DNA from: Syntrophaceae bacterium
GTDB lineage: Bacteria > Desulfobacterota > Syntrophia > Syntrophales > Smithellaceae
Direction: 5' to 3'
Assembly (NCBI GenBank): GCA_016927935.1
Contig: JAFGLS010000065.1
Location: 1 to 64,000, forward strand
DNA length: 64,000 nucleotides
Shown: piece after piece, positions 15,652 through 25,108 of the stretch
Layout of the letters: every line of letters starts with the position of its first letter
How positions within the stretch are numbered: the first letter of the stretch is position 1
Notes under the pieces: generated by a model
The model's database searches: none
What the model was told of the DNA's origin: nothing
The model's input: the letters and a program-made list of their open reading frames with translations, nothing else
Made by a program: the position numbers and the translations under genes

Positions 15652-17475
15652 TTAAGCTGTTGTTTTTAAATCATCCTGCTGAGGTTTAGGCAAAGCATCG
15701 CCAATGATAGCGTCAATTTCTGCTCCGTTTAAAACTTCTTTTTCCAGAAGTTCACCGGCTATTTTGTGCAGTAGATTAATGTGATCAGAAATAAGTTTCT
15801 TTGCTTTTTCATAATTACGCGTGACAACAGCTTCAATTTCCTCATCAATATTCTTTGCCGTTTCTTCGCTGTAATCCTTGTGTGTGGCAAATTCCCTGCC
15901 CAGAAAGATTTGCTCTTCTTTTTTACCGTAACTCAAGGGTCCTAATTTATCGCTCATACCCCATTCACAGACCATCTTTCTGGCTAAATTTGTCGCCCGT
16001 TCAATGTCATTTCCGGCACCGGTGGTGAAGTCACTCAAAACTATTTCTTCGGCAGCACGACCGCCCAACAAAATAGCGATACTGTTTTCTAAATATTTAC
16101 GCGGATATGTATGTTTTTCATCAATCGGCAATTGCTGTGTAAGCCCCAGGGCCCTGCCCCTGGGAATAATTGTTACCTTATGAATCGGATCGGTCCCGGG
16201 CATCAAACGCGCCACCAGAACATGGCCTGTTTCATGGTAAGAGGTATTACGTTTTTCTTCATCGCTAATCACCATACTTTTTCTTTCCGTGCCCATTAAA
16301 ATCTTATCTTTGGCAAACTCAAAGTCTGTCATATTAACCTTTTCTCTATTTGCCCGGGCGGCATTGAGCACAGCTTCATTAATAAGATTTTCTATATCAG
16401 CACCGGAAGTTCCGGGAGTACCTCTCGCCAAAACAGCGAAATCAACATCTTCGGCCAGCGGCGTTTTACGCGCATGAACTTCAAAGATTTTTTCCCTTCC
16501 CTTGACATCAGGCAACGGTACGACTACCTGCCTGTCAAAACGCCCGGGTCTGAGCAGTGCGGGATCCAGAACATCGGGACGGTTAGTTGCGGAAATGAGA
16601 ATCACGCCTTCATTGGACTCAAAACCATCCATTTCCACCAGCAATTGGTTCAACGTCTGCTCCCTTTCATCATGGCCGCCTCCGAGACCGGCACCGCGAT
16701 GACGGCCGACAGCGTCGATTTCATCAATAAATACTATACAGGGAGCATTCTTTTTGGCCTGACTGAAAAGGTCCCGCACACGGGAAGCTCCGACACCAAC
16801 AAACATTTCCACAAAATCAGAACCGCTGATACTCAAAAATGGAACATCTGCTTCCCCTGCTATAGCACGGGCTAAAAGTGTTTTGCCCGTTCCTGGGGAA
16901 CCAACAAGAAGCAATCCTTTGGGAATTCTGCCACCTAATTTTGTATATTTTTTGGGATCCTTTAAAAAATCAATAACCTCTTCCAACTCGGCTTTGGCTT
17001 CATCGATACCGGCAACATCGGCAAATGTTACTTTCTTGGACTTATCGGTCATCAAACGCGCCCTGCTTTTGCCGAAAGCCATTGCCTTACCTCCGCCAGC
17101 CTGCATCTGACGCATAAAAAATATCCATATGCCGATAAGAAGAATCATCGGCGCCCATGAAATCAAGACGGTTAACCACGGCGATTCTTCCACAGGCTTG
17201 GCAGTAATCTTGACACCCTTTTCCCGGAATTGTTCTACGAGCTTATCGTCTTTGGGGGCAAAGGTTTTAAAAACAGTGCCGTTAGTCAATTTTCCATTAA
17301 TATTATCCCCCTGTATAGTAACCTCGCTGATTTCCCCCTTATCCAGAAAAGCGACCATTTCACTGTAAATTATATCTTTAGTCCCCTCCTTAGGTTGATT
17401 ATAAAGCTGCCAGACCAGCAAAAAAACCAGCAGCACTGTAAGCACAAGAGCTATATTTTTTTGAAACTGATTCAA
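15652..17475 (-). CDS. ftsH: ATP-dependent zinc metalloprotease FtsH
   Basis: A 607-residue membrane AAA protease. Two N-terminal membrane helices (about 7-23 and 102-123) flank a periplasmic domain. The AAA domain has Walker A GSPGTGKT (usually GPPGTGKT) and Walker B FIDEID. The zinc site is HETGH (usually HEAGH), and the pore motif lies in [15 protein letters not shown]. It degrades misfolded and regulatory membrane and cytosolic proteins. The start appears to be TTG at 17475 with AAAGGAG 7 bases upstream. It sits between tilS and folP, a frequent arrangement. Confidence 0.96.
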   Translation of the reverse strand: MNQFQKNIALVLTVLLVFLLVWQLYNQPKEGTKDIIYSEMVAFLDKGEISEVTIQGDNINGKLTNGTVFKTFAPKDDKLVEQFREKGVKITAKPVEESPWLTVLISWAPMILLIGIWIFFMRQMQAGGGKAMAFGKSRARLMTDKSKKVTFADVAGIDEAKAELEEVIDFLKDPKKYTKLGGRIPKGLLLVGSPGTGKTLLARAIAGEADVPFLSISGSDFVEMFVGVGASRVRDLFSQAKKNAPCIVFIDEIDAVGRHRGAGLGGGHDEREQTLNQLLVEMDGFESNEGVILISATNRPDVLDPALLRPGRFDRQVVVPLPDVKGREKIFEVHARKTPLAEDVDFAVLARGTPGTSGADIENLINEAVLNAARANREKVNMTDFEFAKDKILMGTERKSMVISDEEKRNTSYHETGHVLVARLMPGTDPIHKVTIIPRGRALGLTQQLPIDEKHTYPRKYLENSIAILLGGRAAEEIVLSDFTTGAGNDIERATNLARKMVCEWGMSDKLGPLSYGKKEEQIFLGREFATHKDYSEETAKNIDEEIEAVVTRNYEKAKKLISDHINLLHKIAGELLEKEVLNGAEIDAIIGDALPKPQQDDLKTTA

Positions 17476-17535
17476 TATTTTTCTCCTTTAATGTTAGCGA
17501 CAATATAATATTATTGAATTTAACTCAAACAATTT

Positions 17536-18915
17536 CTACCTATTCGCAATCTCTATTTTTATAACTTTTTTTGTTTCAGCGGTTATTTTTACCCGATCAC
17601 TTAAATGCATATTTTCTATGTATATTACAGAAAGGCGATCCACAATCAACATCATTTCATCACGTTTTCGGGAGGGTATTTTATGGTCAATGAAAAAATT
17701 CTTTATTTTTTGCCGTCCGGCCATTCCCAGAGGCTGAAACCAGTCTCCATCCTTTCTGCTGCGGATAACCAAAGGCAGCTTGATTTTATCTCTATCCAGA
17801 TAAACTTTATTTTTATCGCTGAAATCAATTTTTTCTTTTTTTACAAGTTTCGCGCTGATCTTAATGTTCCTTTCCTTTATGTAAAGAGTGCCCGGAATAT
17901 TCATTACATATCTATATTTAACCTGCCGCAAGTGAGCTTTTGTTTTTTCCAGAATTAAATTATCATACTCTCGCCTGGCTTCGATTTTCCGGGGAAGAAT
18001 TACTCTTTTCCCTGATTTGTTTTTTTGTGTCAGATTATCCAACAATTTTACATGAGCAAAAGATATTCCATTTTGGGAGAGGCTAAAATTTTCCAGAATA
18101 GTTTTAAACAATCTCCACCTGATAGCCGTTGACAACTCATTTAGAAAGTCTCTCTTCAATAAAACACGATTTTGACCGCTTTGAACAAACTCTGACCGCA
18201 AAACCTGGGCAACCTGATTTTGAATGAACTCATCTTCCACACGCAATATTTCTGCCAACCGAGCCAGATTTTCTTCGATTTTCGGGTTATACTTTTCCCT
18301 TAGATAAGGAATCAGCTCAAATCTGATTTGATTTCGCAGATACATCCTGTTTTCGTTGGAACTATCCCGACAGTAGGCAATTTCTGATTTATCCAAAAAA
18401 GAGATGATCTCCTGTCTGGATATTTCCATCAACGGACGGATAATTATTCCGTCTCGTTTTGGCAGAAAACCCTTCAGACCTTCCAATCCTGTGCCACGTA
18501 AAAGATTAAGTAAAACAGTTTCCGCCTGATCATTCAAATTGTGACCCATGGCAATTTTCTGCGCACGATGATCTTTGGCTACTTTATTTAAAAAATTATA
18601 TCTCTGCCGCCGGTAAAAATCTTCAGGCGAAATACCTTTCTTGCTGCTTCTGTTATTCATCTTCTCCGAGCAAAAAACGAATCCCATCTTCTTGGCCAAA
18701 TTACGGGAAAATTTTTCATCTCCATCCGATTCTTTTCCTCTTAAGCCATGATTGAAGTGAGCCGGTATCAGGGTTAAATTTAGATTTCGCGAAATCTGAG
18801 CGAGAACTGCCAAAAGAGCCGTGGAATCAGGTCCGCCGGAAAGAGCCACGACTACACGATCTCCTTTTTCTAAAAGATTGTATTTTTCTATGGTTTGACA
18901 AACTTTTTCTATCAT
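17536..18915 (-). CDS. tilS: tRNA(Ile)-lysidine synthetase
   Basis: A 459-residue N-type ATP pyrophosphatase with SGGPDSTALL near residue 27, the central helical region, and the C-terminal TilS domain (RSRKDGDWFQPLGMAGRQKI) that binds tRNA. It converts C34 of tRNA-Ile(CAU) to lysidine so that AUA is read as isoleucine. The HAD gene upstream overlaps its start by 4 bases (ATGA), so the two are co-translated. Full length; ftsH follows after 60 bases. Confidence 0.96.
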   Translation of the reverse strand: MIEKVCQTIEKYNLLEKGDRVVVALSGGPDSTALLAVLAQISRNLNLTLIPAHFNHGLRGKESDGDEKFSRNLAKKMGFVFCSEKMNNRSSKKGISPEDFYRRQRYNFLNKVAKDHRAQKIAMGHNLNDQAETVLLNLLRGTGLEGLKGFLPKRDGIIIRPLMEISRQEIISFLDKSEIAYCRDSSNENRMYLRNQIRFELIPYLREKYNPKIEENLARLAEILRVEDEFIQNQVAQVLRSEFVQSGQNRVLLKRDFLNELSTAIRWRLFKTILENFSLSQNGISFAHVKLLDNLTQKNKSGKRVILPRKIEARREYDNLILEKTKAHLRQVKYRYVMNIPGTLYIKERNIKISAKLVKKEKIDFSDKNKVYLDRDKIKLPLVIRSRKDGDWFQPLGMAGRQKIKNFFIDHKIPSRKRDEMMLIVDRLSVIYIENMHLSDRVKITAETKKVIKIEIANR

Positions 18916-19556
18916 CTGAATAAGGAATTTAACTCCAGAATATCCTCACAATAATAATCGGCACTCAGATCAAGCAAAATATCACGGTTTCCCAATCCCT
19001 TCAAATAAGCGCAACTCAATATTCCGGCATTTTTTGCTGCAATAACATCGTTTACACCATCGCCAACCATTAAAGTATTTTCTTTTTTTACACCATATTT
19101 ATTTAATATATAATCAATCACACGGCGATCCGGTTTTTTGAACGGCACAGAGTCCGCGCCAATTATCTCACTAAAATATTGAACTATGTTTAATCCCTGC
19201 GCTATGGCAAAAGTAAAATCATAACGTTTGTTAGTCAAAATAATCTTTGTCTTATTAATGAAATTATTCAAGACTTCTTCCACATGAGGACACAATTTAG
19301 TGTTATTCAGAAGATGCTCACCATAATAACCGGTAAAAATATTCATCGCCTCTTCATGGTATTTGTTGTCATTTCGTCCCAATACTCTTTCCATCAATTT
19401 GTTTACACCGTCGCCAATGAAAGAGATAATTTCTTTTTCCGATTTTCTCTCAAGTTTAAGCACATCCATAGTGTAATTTACACTTTGGACTAAATCGGCA
19501 CCCGTGGAAACAATGGTGCCGTCAAAATCAAATATCATCAGATCTATTTTCTTCAT
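18912..19556 (-). CDS. HAD-family phosphatase (phosphoglycolate phosphatase-like)
   Basis: A 214-residue haloacid dehalogenase-type hydrolase. Motif I DFDGTIVST gives the nucleophilic and acid/base aspartates, motif II is in IILTNK, motif III lysine is in FKKPD, and motif IV is GDGVNDV. A helical cap (about residues 18-85) makes it subfamily I. It resembles Gph, but substrate specificity cannot be assigned. First gene of the long minus-strand run; it reads away from the DUF2520-panB pair with 198 bases between them. Confidence 0.85.
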   Translation of the reverse strand: MKKIDLMIFDFDGTIVSTGADLVQSVNYTMDVLKLERKSEKEIISFIGDGVNKLMERVLGRNDNKYHEEAMNIFTGYYGEHLLNNTKLCPHVEEVLNNFINKTKIILTNKRYDFTFAIAQGLNIVQYFSEIIGADSVPFKKPDRRVIDYILNKYGVKKENTLMVGDGVNDVIAAKNAGILSCAYLKGLGNRDILLDLSADYYCEDILELNSLFR

Positions 19557-19754
19557 CGCTTTATGCCTGAAACCTATATAGCGAAGTGTTTCAACAAAGA
19601 CAAGTTTGTTTAATTAAAAAGAGTTTGACTATCTTATCCGTAGGTGTTAGTTTTGTTACAAACCGCTTGGATCACTTTACTTGACTGAGACGGCAGTAAA
19701 CTGATTTTTAAATAAAGGTCTTCTTTTATAGCGGGAGACCTTTCTATTTTTAAA
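19557..19754. promoter_or_regulatory. divergent intergenic region with hairpin before DUF2520 gene
   Basis: This separates the minus-strand HAD-tilS-ftsH run from the plus-strand DUF2520-panB pair, so both promoters should lie here. AAAGGTCT (19714-19721) and AGACCTTT (19736-19743) form an 8-bp stem followed by CTATTTTT, resembling an intrinsic terminator or attenuator only 12 bases before the DUF2520 ATG. TTGACT occurs at 19681, but no matching -10 is convincing. Confidence 0.4.
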
Positions 19755-20654
19755 ATGAAGAAACAAAATATAAATAATTTTTCCATCATCGGCACCGGCA
19801 TGGTGGGAACAGCTATAGGCTTTTTGCTGAATAAAGCAGGTTATAGAGTTGTTTCCGTCTGTGACAAATCTCCCGCTGCGCTGAAAAAAGCCCTTCCCTT
19901 CACAGGCGGTAAATTCCTTCTCAATCCCCCGGATGCTGTTCAACAGGCTGATTGTATTTTGTTAACCACTCCCGATGATGCGATTTTCTCTGCTTGCCGG
20001 GAAATCGCGCTTTCTCCGTTCATTAAAGGTAAATTCGTTTTTCATATGAGCGGCGCGGGTGATTTAAGTATTCTCGAACCGGCAAACAAAGCCGGAGCTT
20101 TTGTCGCCAGTATTCACCCTTTGCAGAGTTTTTCTTCGGTTGATCAGGCCATAAAAAATATTCCCGGGAGCTACTTCGCGGTAACAGCGGACAAAAAAGC
20201 CTTATCCCTGGCAAAAAGTATCGTTCATAATCTTAAAGGAGTTCCTATCATCATTTCCTCTGAACAAAAGCCCCTTTATCATGCGGCTGCCTGCTTCGCT
20301 TCCAATTATCTGGTGTCTTTATTAAACGTCGTCGAATCAATTTACAAATCCATTGGAATCAAAGAAAGGGACGCGAAAAAAGCTTATTTGCCTCTGGTTT
20401 ATGGAAGCCTGAAAAATCTCGAAAAATCAGGTTCAGTTTCATCCCTCACCGGTCCTATCGCCCGTGGTGACTTCGGAACTGTAAAAAAACACTTAACTGA
20501 AATTAATAAAAAACTCCCGCTATACTCTTCTCTGTATTCTTCTCTGGGACTAATAACGGTTCAAGTCGCACAAAAAAAAGGAACATTGAACGCCGGACAG
20601 GCAAAAAAAATCAACGCCCTTTTGAAAGGAGTAAATAATGAGCACTCAAAATAA
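19755..20654 (+). CDS. Rossmann-like DUF2520 oxidoreductase
   Basis: A 299-residue protein with an N-terminal dinucleotide-binding fold (IIGTGMVGTAIG) and a helical C-terminal DUF2520 domain containing YHAAACFASNYLVSLL. The architecture is that of ProC/ketopantoate-reductase-type dehydrogenases. Its stop lies 17 bases inside panB, so the two are coupled. It is tempting to read it as a pantothenate-pathway reductase, but DUF2520 proteins have no established reaction that I can name, and that remains inference. Confidence 0.85.
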   Translation: MKKQNINNFSIIGTGMVGTAIGFLLNKAGYRVVSVCDKSPAALKKALPFTGGKFLLNPPDAVQQADCILLTTPDDAIFSACREIALSPFIKGKFVFHMSGAGDLSILEPANKAGAFVASIHPLQSFSSVDQAIKNIPGSYFAVTADKKALSLAKSIVHNLKGVPIIISSEQKPLYHAAACFASNYLVSLLNVVESIYKSIGIKERDAKKAYLPLVYGSLKNLEKSGSVSSLTGPIARGDFGTVKKHLTEINKKLPLYSSLYSSLGLITVQVAQKKGTLNAGQAKKINALLKGVNNEHSK

Positions 20655-21456
20655 AATAACAAGAAAAACAACTGCGGATATAAAAAAAATGAAGGTGTCC
20701 GGGGAAAAGATAACCGTACTTACAGCTTATGATTATGCAATGTCTTCCATACTGGATGAATGCAACATTGATATAATTCTGGTCGGCGATTCCCTGGGTA
20801 ATGTCGTTTTAGGTTACGACACCACTCTGCCTGTGACCATGGAAGATATGCTGCATCACACCAAAGCCGTTTCCCGAGCGGCCAAAAACGCTTTGATCGT
20901 TGCTGACATGCCTTTTTTGTCTTACCAGGTATCAACTAAGGAAGCTTTTAGCAATGCCGGCCGTTTTTTAAAGGAAGCTGACGCGCAGGCCATAAAATTA
21001 GAGGGAGGCAGGGATTTCGCTGAAATTGTGCGTAAAATTACATCATCGGGAATACCTGTTATGGCGCATTTGGGATTGACTCCCCAGTCCATACATCAAA
21101 TCGGCGGCTATAAGGTTCAAGGTAAAAAAGATGAAGACGCCCACAGGATTATTGAAGACGCGAAGATTCTGGAACAAGCCGGCGCATTTTCTATTGTTCT
21201 GGAGTGTGTTCCGGAAGCTCTTGCCTCGGAAGTAACCAAATCCATTTCCATTCCGACCATCGGCATTGGTGCCGGAGTTCATTGCGACGGACAGGTTCTC
21301 GTCATCAACGATTTACTGGGAATGAGCGAAAGATTTACGCCTAAGTTCGTAAAGAAATACGCCAATTTGAATTCAGAAATTAAAAAGGCGGTAAAAAATT
21401 ATATCGGGGAAGTCAAGAACGGCAACTTCCCCGATAGTGAACACAGTTTCAAATAG
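20638..21456 (+). CDS. panB: 3-methyl-2-oxobutanoate hydroxymethyltransferase
   Basis: A 272-residue PanB. The family motifs VGDSLGNVVLGYDTTLPVT, the metal-binding region ADMPF, MAHLGLTPQS and GIGAGVHCDGQVLV are present. It transfers a hydroxymethyl group from methylene-tetrahydrofolate to 2-oxoisovalerate to give ketopantoate, the first step of pantothenate synthesis. AAAGGAG lies 7 bases before the ATG. The 3' end runs directly into a repeat. panC and panD are not in the window. Confidence 0.96.
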   Translation: MSTQNKITRKTTADIKKMKVSGEKITVLTAYDYAMSSILDECNIDIILVGDSLGNVVLGYDTTLPVTMEDMLHHTKAVSRAAKNALIVADMPFLSYQVSTKEAFSNAGRFLKEADAQAIKLEGGRDFAEIVRKITSSGIPVMAHLGLTPQSIHQIGGYKVQGKKDEDAHRIIEDAKILEQAGAFSIVLECVPEALASEVTKSISIPTIGIGAGVHCDGQVLVINDLLGMSERFTPKFVKKYANLNSEIKKAVKNYIGEVKNGNFPDSEHSFK

Positions 21457-21472
21457 CATGGATATTACTGCA

Positions 21473-21618
21473 CCTATAGTGACCCCATGGTGCCCTTTAG
21501 GGTATTTAGGTTATACGCTCGTCTTACTACGGCACTACGTGCCTGGTATAGTTTGCCTTACGCTTCGAACTTCATTCCATTCGTTTTCAGCTTGGCTCAC
21601 TATCAGCGAGTCTCATTA
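21473..21618. repeat. CCTATAGTGACCC repeat module abutting the PPIase stop codon
   Basis: Starts CCTATAGTGACCCC, continues TGCCCTTTAGGGTATTTAGG, and ends CAGCGAGTCTCATTA. It is almost identical over its first 40 bases to the module at 5976. It fills the convergent gap between panB and the PPIase gene; read on the minus strand its tail gives TAATGAGAC, whose TAA is the stop codon of the PPIase gene. Confidence 0.75.
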
Positions 21619-22674
21619 GTAAACTGTTATTTTTGCTTTTTCCCTCAATTTTTTCAAAATATCTTTAAAAACTTCTATTTTCTTCTGTTGTTCTAAGTAA
21701 ACGGAAATCTTCCCCTTCGCTTCATCCAGAGTAACCTTTTTAGCCAGTTTATGATCCAATACCTGGACAATATGATAACCGAATTCCGTCTTAATGACCG
21801 GACCGATTACATTTTTTTTCTGAGAGAAAGCGGCTTTTTCAAATTCTTTCGCCATTTGTCCTCTCTTTATATAATTCAAATCTCCACCGGCTTCTTTGCT
21901 TGGGCAATCAGAATTTTCACGGGCAAGTTCCGCAAAGTCTCCACCTTTCAACAACTGCTTACGCAAATTTTCTATTTTCTCTTTTTTCTCTGCTTTTATT
22001 TTATCACTTTCATCTTTTCCCTCAGCCACAAGAATATGGCGAACACGCACGGTTTCTGGTTCCTCAAATAATTTTTCACGATTATCGTTATAAAATTTGT
22101 TTATTTCTTTCTGAGTAGGCTTAATTTTTTGACCTGCCTCCATATTCCTCAACTTATCTATCTTGACAGCCAGTATAATATCCTGCTGCGTTATTTTATT
22201 TTCTTTTAAAAAATCATCAATTTTCTTATTTGGGGGAAGACCAATTTTTATTTGATCCATCGCCATTTTAACGTCCTCATTGGTTGCTTCTATTTTTCTT
22301 TTCTCAATTTCATCGGATAACAGTGTCCGCGTAATGAACAAATCTATCAACTGTTTTCTGAGATTTTCTTTAAATTCCTTTTGTCTGTCAGCCGGTATTC
22401 TATCTTTGATAAGATTGAACTTTTCCTTTACATTATTATCCAATTCCGATTTCTTCAAAACCTTCCCGTCAACACTTACGGCAATATCGCCGGTTGGAAT
22501 GTTTTCAGTTTTAACACCGGCAGCGCTCTCCGGAGAAGGAAGACCGGAATCAGAACTCACAACTTTGTTCACACCAACTGCGGGTTTGGAATTTTTATCC
22601 GAACAACCGGAAAACAAAATAAAAACAAACAAAATAAAAATTATTGGCCAGCTTTTGCTGATATTGGTTTTCAT
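21616..22674 (-). CDS. SurA/PrsA-like peptidyl-prolyl isomerase lipoprotein
   Basis: A 352-residue lipoprotein. The N-terminus has a hydrophobic core ending in the lipobox LFSGC. A SurA N-terminal-type helical chaperone domain (about 70-215) is followed by a parvulin rotamase domain with VRHILVA and FGYHIVQV. It should help fold exported proteins in the periplasm. The frame opens at a TTG at 22689, but GGAGG is 6 bases before the ATG at 22674, which gives a clean signal peptide. Its stop codon lies within the tail of an intergenic repeat. Confidence 0.9.
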   Translation of the reverse strand: MKTNISKSWPIIFILFVFILFSGCSDKNSKPAVGVNKVVSSDSGLPSPESAAGVKTENIPTGDIAVSVDGKVLKKSELDNNVKEKFNLIKDRIPADRQKEFKENLRKQLIDLFITRTLLSDEIEKRKIEATNEDVKMAMDQIKIGLPPNKKIDDFLKENKITQQDIILAVKIDKLRNMEAGQKIKPTQKEINKFYNDNREKLFEEPETVRVRHILVAEGKDESDKIKAEKKEKIENLRKQLLKGGDFAELARENSDCPSKEAGGDLNYIKRGQMAKEFEKAAFSQKKNVIGPVIKTEFGYHIVQVLDHKLAKKVTLDEAKGKISVYLEQQKKIEVFKDILKKLREKAKITVY

Positions 22675-22778
22675 GAATTTCCTCCACAAAAATTTCTAAA
22701 ATTTTTTTATCTGGGATTTATATTTAAAATATCCATATCCGTCAAGACAATTTTCCATTTATTTTACATCTGTCATTG

Positions 22779-24134
22779 TCAGGTTATAGTACGCAGATAG
22801 TTCATAATTTTCATTTGTTCAACCAAAGAAGGAATTTTCTCTCCCGTATTAAATTTCAATCCAGTGAGACCAAACATAGTAAATATTTTTTCCAAAGCCA
22901 AGAACATATTAATCGGGGGATAAACTTTTCTTGTAAAATAATTAATCATTTTTAAAGTTCTAAAACCATCAAACCAATCATGGAAGTGCCTTTCCAGCGA
23001 CTTTTCATCTTTAGCAACACGGCGTATTTTATACCAGACAAGGGGAAATTTACTCTCTTCCAAAAAGGACCTTAAGCCGGGATTGATAATTTCCGCTTTT
23101 ACCAGAATATCATTTTCTCTTTCCATAACCATTTCCTTCATAAGCCGCAGCCAGTTGCCCAGTATCGAAAATATCTGCGGGTCATACAGGCAATACTCTT
23201 CTTCACAAAAACCCGTAAGAAATCTCCCTATCCTTTTGCCGGTTCCGAACGGAACTCTCGTTGACTGGCGAGCCGAAGGATAAACGCGAGTTTCTTTTAT
23301 ATAATCAATTTTACCGACCTTAGCCAGTTTATTAAGGAAATAAAAATCTTCTCCCGCTCCCCGCCTGTTCATTCCCCTGACTTCCAGATAAGCTTCTGTG
23401 GAGACGGAAATTGTTGATCCTATGGAATGGAAAGCCCAAGGGGATTTTGCATATTTCAGTCCCAGAACCCAGTAACGCAAAAAAATTTCATAACAGCATA
23501 TAGCCGCCTTTTCCATATAATCAACAGGCATCTGATGTTCATAAGCAACTATTGCTGTTTTAACCTTCTCTGCAAAATAATTTTTTATCGCTGAAAGATA
23601 ATTGCTTTGAACTAAAGTATCGGCATCAAGGCTTATAATCACATTTCGCTGAGCGGAACTGTTTTTCAACAGGCGTAAAGCCGTATCCATGCCGATTTTC
23701 CTGGCCATCCCCACTCCCCCGGCATTCAACGGTATTTCATACCCTTTTGACGATGCATTTACATATCCCAGTTTCATCTTCGCGTCGGATATATCAATCA
23801 AAAGTTTGTATAACTCCTTTTCTTTTTCAAATGTCTTTAAAGATTTTTTTCCTACCAGCGCATTTAAAAACTCAATAGTCCGCCAATTATTTTCTTTCAC
23901 CGCGGCGGTAGAGTTATTTTTATTGTTAATAACGCAAATTATAAGAGAGTTTTCCAGGGATGAAGGCGGATTTTTTGCCAAAGAAGCCAGTGTGGGAAAA
24001 AGCATATCTTTTTCCGCGTAAGCCGGTATCACCACGACCTGAGAAACATCATCTGTATCATTAGCGATTAATTTCCACCTGTCACCAACCGAATAATTTC
24101 GCAAATAATCATCAAATAAAGAGCTTTTTTTCAT
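22779..24134 (-). CDS. family 2 glycosyltransferase
   Basis: A 451-residue GT-A type glycosyltransferase: VVVIPAYAEK opens the nucleotide-sugar domain and SLDADTL is the DxD metal site. A large basic C-terminal part with no clear membrane helices follows. Sugar donor and acceptor cannot be inferred. It overlaps the end of miaA by 4 bases (ATGA), so it is co-translated with it, an unusual pairing of tRNA modification and glycosyl transfer that probably only reflects transcription. Confidence 0.82.
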   Translation of the reverse strand: MKKSSLFDDYLRNYSVGDRWKLIANDTDDVSQVVVIPAYAEKDMLFPTLASLAKNPPSSLENSLIICVINNKNNSTAAVKENNWRTIEFLNALVGKKSLKTFEKEKELYKLLIDISDAKMKLGYVNASSKGYEIPLNAGGVGMARKIGMDTALRLLKNSSAQRNVIISLDADTLVQSNYLSAIKNYFAEKVKTAIVAYEHQMPVDYMEKAAICCYEIFLRYWVLGLKYAKSPWAFHSIGSTISVSTEAYLEVRGMNRRGAGEDFYFLNKLAKVGKIDYIKETRVYPSARQSTRVPFGTGKRIGRFLTGFCEEEYCLYDPQIFSILGNWLRLMKEMVMERENDILVKAEIINPGLRSFLEESKFPLVWYKIRRVAKDEKSLERHFHDWFDGFRTLKMINYFTRKVYPPINMFLALEKIFTMFGLTGLKFNTGEKIPSLVEQMKIMNYLRTIT

Positions 24135-25042
24135 TTTAACAGTTTCACAACAATTTCTTTCAGCGATGAATAATCATCTTTGACAACCCAGTTAATAATA
24201 ATTCCTTTTTTCTCCATACGTCTGAACCATGTTTCCTGTCTCTTTGCAAATTGATGAATCGCGATATTTAACTTATTTTTCATCTCATCAAAGGTGATTT
24301 TCTTTTGCAGATATTGAGAAATAAAACGGTATTCCAAACCGAAACTCTCGAGCTTTTTCCAGCTTAACCCCGCGCATTGCAAGCCGGAAACTTCCTCCAC
24401 CATCCCCTGTTTCAGCCTTTCTTCCAACCGTTTGGTAATGCGACTTCTAAGCGCATTTCTTTCCCACTTTACGCCAAAAACCCCGGCTTCTATCTTAGGC
24501 TTTTCCTTCTTTTTTTGATTTCTAACATTTCGTGCCCGCTCTATCTCTATCGCCCGGATTAGTCTTTCGGTGTCATCAAGATCAGTCCTGTTGTGCAGCT
24601 GAGGTTTCAATCCGCAAAGAATTTTCTGCAGTTTATCTTTTGTTTTTCTTCTTAAATCATTTCTTGTTTCTCCGTTAAGGGGTGCTTCGGGCATATCATA
24701 CTCACAAAGCACGGATTCCAGGTAAAGCCCCGTTCCCCCGACAAGAACAGGCAATCTATTCCTGCCATGAATGCCTTTGAATATTTCATAAAATCTTTTT
24801 TGAAATTCAAACAGATTAAATTCATCTTCCGGCTCCACAACATCTATCAAATGATAAGGAATCTGCCGGCCGTTGATAACATATTCATTTAAATCCTTGC
24901 CCGTTCCGATATTCATATTCCTGTATACCTGACGGGAATCAGCGGAAATTATTTCTCCGTTGAAATCATAGGCGAGCCGCACACCAACACGCGTTTTACC
25001 CGAAGCTGTAGGACCAAGAATTACTATAAGATTTTTTGCCAT
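24131..25042 (-). CDS. miaA: tRNA dimethylallyltransferase
   Basis: A 303-residue MiaA. The P-loop GPTASGKT is at the N-terminus, with ISADSRQVYR, the DVVEP segment and GGTGLY as expected. It adds the dimethylallyl group to A37 of tRNAs reading UNN codons. The frame opens at 25084, but AAGGT lies 5 bases before the ATG at 25042 and this gives the family N-terminus MAKNLIVILGPT. It is separated by 66 bases from the divergent MATE gene. Confidence 0.95.
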   Translation of the reverse strand: MAKNLIVILGPTASGKTRVGVRLAYDFNGEIISADSRQVYRNMNIGTGKDLNEYVINGRQIPYHLIDVVEPEDEFNLFEFQKRFYEIFKGIHGRNRLPVLVGGTGLYLESVLCEYDMPEAPLNGETRNDLRRKTKDKLQKILCGLKPQLHNRTDLDDTERLIRAIEIERARNVRNQKKKEKPKIEAGVFGVKWERNALRSRITKRLEERLKQGMVEEVSGLQCAGLSWKKLESFGLEYRFISQYLQKKITFDEMKNKLNIAIHQFAKRQETWFRRMEKKGIIINWVVKDDYSSLKEIVVKLLK

Positions 25043-25108
25043 ATTTACCTTGATATTATCAGGCTTTGTATGTAAAAAAAGCAACTATTTTCGTATAAAC
25101 TACAAACA

